23,800 nt of DNA from JAAYBY01 sp964465385 (GTDB lineage: Bacteria; Bacillota; Clostridia; Saccharofermentanales; UBA5734): positions 1-23,800 of the forward strand of contig CAYXIM010000015.1 in NCBI GenBank assembly GCA_964465385.1, given 5' to 3'. The notes beneath the pieces are model-generated. The model ran no database searches, was not told where the DNA came from, and saw only the letters and a program-made list of their open reading frames with translations. Numbering within the stretch: position 1 is the first letter of the stretch; each line of letters opens with the position of its first letter. The position numbers and the translations under genes are program-made. Below, in pieces: positions 23,279-23,800 of the stretch.

Positions 23279-23458
23279 TCAAATCAAGATGAGTGACAGC
23301 CTGTTTGGCTTGATGGGCATGGGCTGTGTGAAATCCTGTTCTTGTAGGTGCTTGTTGACGGTCTTGCGGTCAAAGCCTAAGTCACGGCATATTTGGGCGA
23401 CAGTGCTTCCATTCCTATAGGCTGTTCTGATACGATCTATTTGGGACATGTTGAGCAT
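23279..23458 (-). pseudogene. Truncated IS21-family transposase (IstA) N-terminal fragment
   Basis: A 59-codon frame starts M-L-N-M-S-Q-I-D-R-I-R and contains the helix-turn-helix S-T-V-A-Q-I-C-R-D-L-G-F-D-R-K-T-V-N-K-H-L, the standard N-terminus of IstA. Full IstA is about 400-500 aa with a DDE domain; here the frame stops soon after E-Q-D-F-T-Q-P and no istB follows. A GGAAAGGA stretch precedes the start. It is a relic of an IS21-type element whose remaining part was deleted, leaving the nitroreductase gene directly behind it. Confidence 0.75.
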
Positions 23459-23549
23459 TCCTTTCCCGCCTTCCTTTCGGTTTTGCTTATAGAAAGAATA
23501 GGCGATATGGGACGGTGGCTCAATCTGTCCCTTCTTTTGATGATTTTTT

Positions 23550-23563
23550 TGAGGAATTCCTCA
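23550..23563. repeat. 14-bp perfect palindrome
   Basis: TGAGGAATTCCTCA lies in AT-rich DNA upstream of the istA fragment. It may be a binding site in the former left end of the IS21-type element or an independent operator. Confidence 0.45.
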
Positions 23564-23647
23564 TGATTGTTTTGTCCATTCTCTAGTGATTAAAAGTGGT
23601 GTTTTTATTTTTCGATATACACAAGAATCACAGCATGTTTATTCTTA

Positions 23648-23675
23648 ATTGTAGGCGTATTTAATATTAAGGCAA
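23648..23675 (-). promoter_or_regulatory. Possible promoter reading toward the istA fragment and nitroreductase
   Basis: On the minus strand TTGCCT (23670-23675) and TACAAT (23648-23653) are 16 nt apart. The DNA is AT-rich here, so chance matches are likely. Confidence 0.3.
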
Positions 23676-23704
23676 AAAAAGTTGGTTCATAAAACACCTA
23701 ATAA

Positions 23705-23741
23705 AAGGACTGGAGCTTGTTTTTCACAATGTCCAGTCCTT
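23705..23741 (-). terminator. Rho-independent terminator of tmRNA
   Basis: On the minus strand AAGGACTGGA pairs with TCCAGTCCTT (10-bp stem, 17-nt loop) and is followed by TTATT. It begins 6 nt after the CCA end of the tmRNA. Confidence 0.8.
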
Positions 23742-23747
23742 CATTTT

Positions 23748-23800
23748 TGGTGGAGGCGAGGGGAATTGAACCCCTGTCCGAAACCCTATTCTCTGAAGCA
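23748..23800 (-). ncRNA. ssrA: 3' end of tmRNA (transfer-messenger RNA), cut by the window edge
   Basis: Read on the minus strand, the sequence holds TTTCGGACAGGGG-TTCAATT-CCCC, the conserved tmRNA 3' region with its T-arm, followed by the acceptor strand CGCCTCC and encoded ACCA. tmRNA rescues stalled ribosomes with SmpB and tags the nascent chain. The 5' end, pseudoknots and tag reading frame lie outside the window. A tRNA is less likely because the sequence before the T-arm (TTTCGGAC) is the typical tmRNA stretch. Confidence 0.87.

Noticed and set aside
23748..23800. A tRNA on the minus strand instead of tmRNA
   Set aside because: The sequence before the T-arm (TTTCGGAC) and the CGCCTCC acceptor end are typical of tmRNA; no anticodon arm is visible within the expected distance.
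1..23800. CRISPR arrays, complete insertion sequences, rRNA or prophage genes
   Set aside because: No regularly spaced repeats, intact transposase, rRNA stretch or phage structural gene was seen on either strand.

Overview
The window reads as chromosomal DNA from a member of the Bacillota, most likely a GC-rich clostridial lineage. Start sites carry strong AGGAGG-type ribosome binding sites and some genes start with GTG. Several proteins are lipoproteins or single-membrane surface proteins. There is a DtxR-type regulator, an ECF sigma factor with a PrsW protease, and a tmRNA with encoded CCA. The species cannot be named from sequence alone. One 10-base run of N at 22248-22257 marks an assembly join.

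Left part (1-8.3 kb): a ZIP metal transporter (minus) and a patatin-like hydrolase (plus) are followed by two secreted lipoproteins that converge stop-to-stop: a PQQ-type beta-propeller and an SGNH hydrolase. A compact polar amino acid ABC operon follows (binding lipoprotein, permease, ATPase, each overlapping the next). Behind it lies an Ldh2-family NAD(P)-dependent dehydrogenase.

Metal section (8.3-14.2 kb): a three-gene minus-strand operon encodes a His-rich 97-aa protein, a P1B-type ATPase with an unusual CPG motif, and a CopZ-like HMA protein. Its promoter carries a near-consensus Crp/Fnr site centred at -41.5. Next come feoA-feoB-feoC (minus) and a divergent DtxR-family regulator (plus). 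The feoA promoter overlaps a perfect 9-2-9 inverted repeat that looks like the regulator's operator. Together these suggest coordinated ferrous iron import and metal export, with the ZIP carrier as a further metal gene nearby.

Middle (14.2-19.7 kb): about 1 kb without a convincing gene, then one very large mosaic surface protein (1489 aa): signal peptide, beta-helix, InlB-type repeats, Ig-like and chitobiase-C-like domains, and a C-terminal membrane anchor.

Right part (19.7-23.8 kb): a four-gene minus-strand operon with every junction overlapping encodes an ECF sigma factor, a two-helix membrane protein in the anti-sigma position, a seven-helix membrane protein of unknown family, and a PrsW-family intramembrane protease. 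This looks like a self-contained signal-transduction module based on regulated proteolysis and is the best candidate here for an undescribed system. Upstream are two diverged ~310-bp direct repeats on either side of the N gap, each including the 3' end of a nitroreductase gene, so a second nitroreductase copy is probably hidden or lost in the gap. The window ends with an intact nitroreductase, a truncated IS21-type istA fragment, an AT-rich stretch, and the terminator and 3' end of tmRNA (ssrA, minus).
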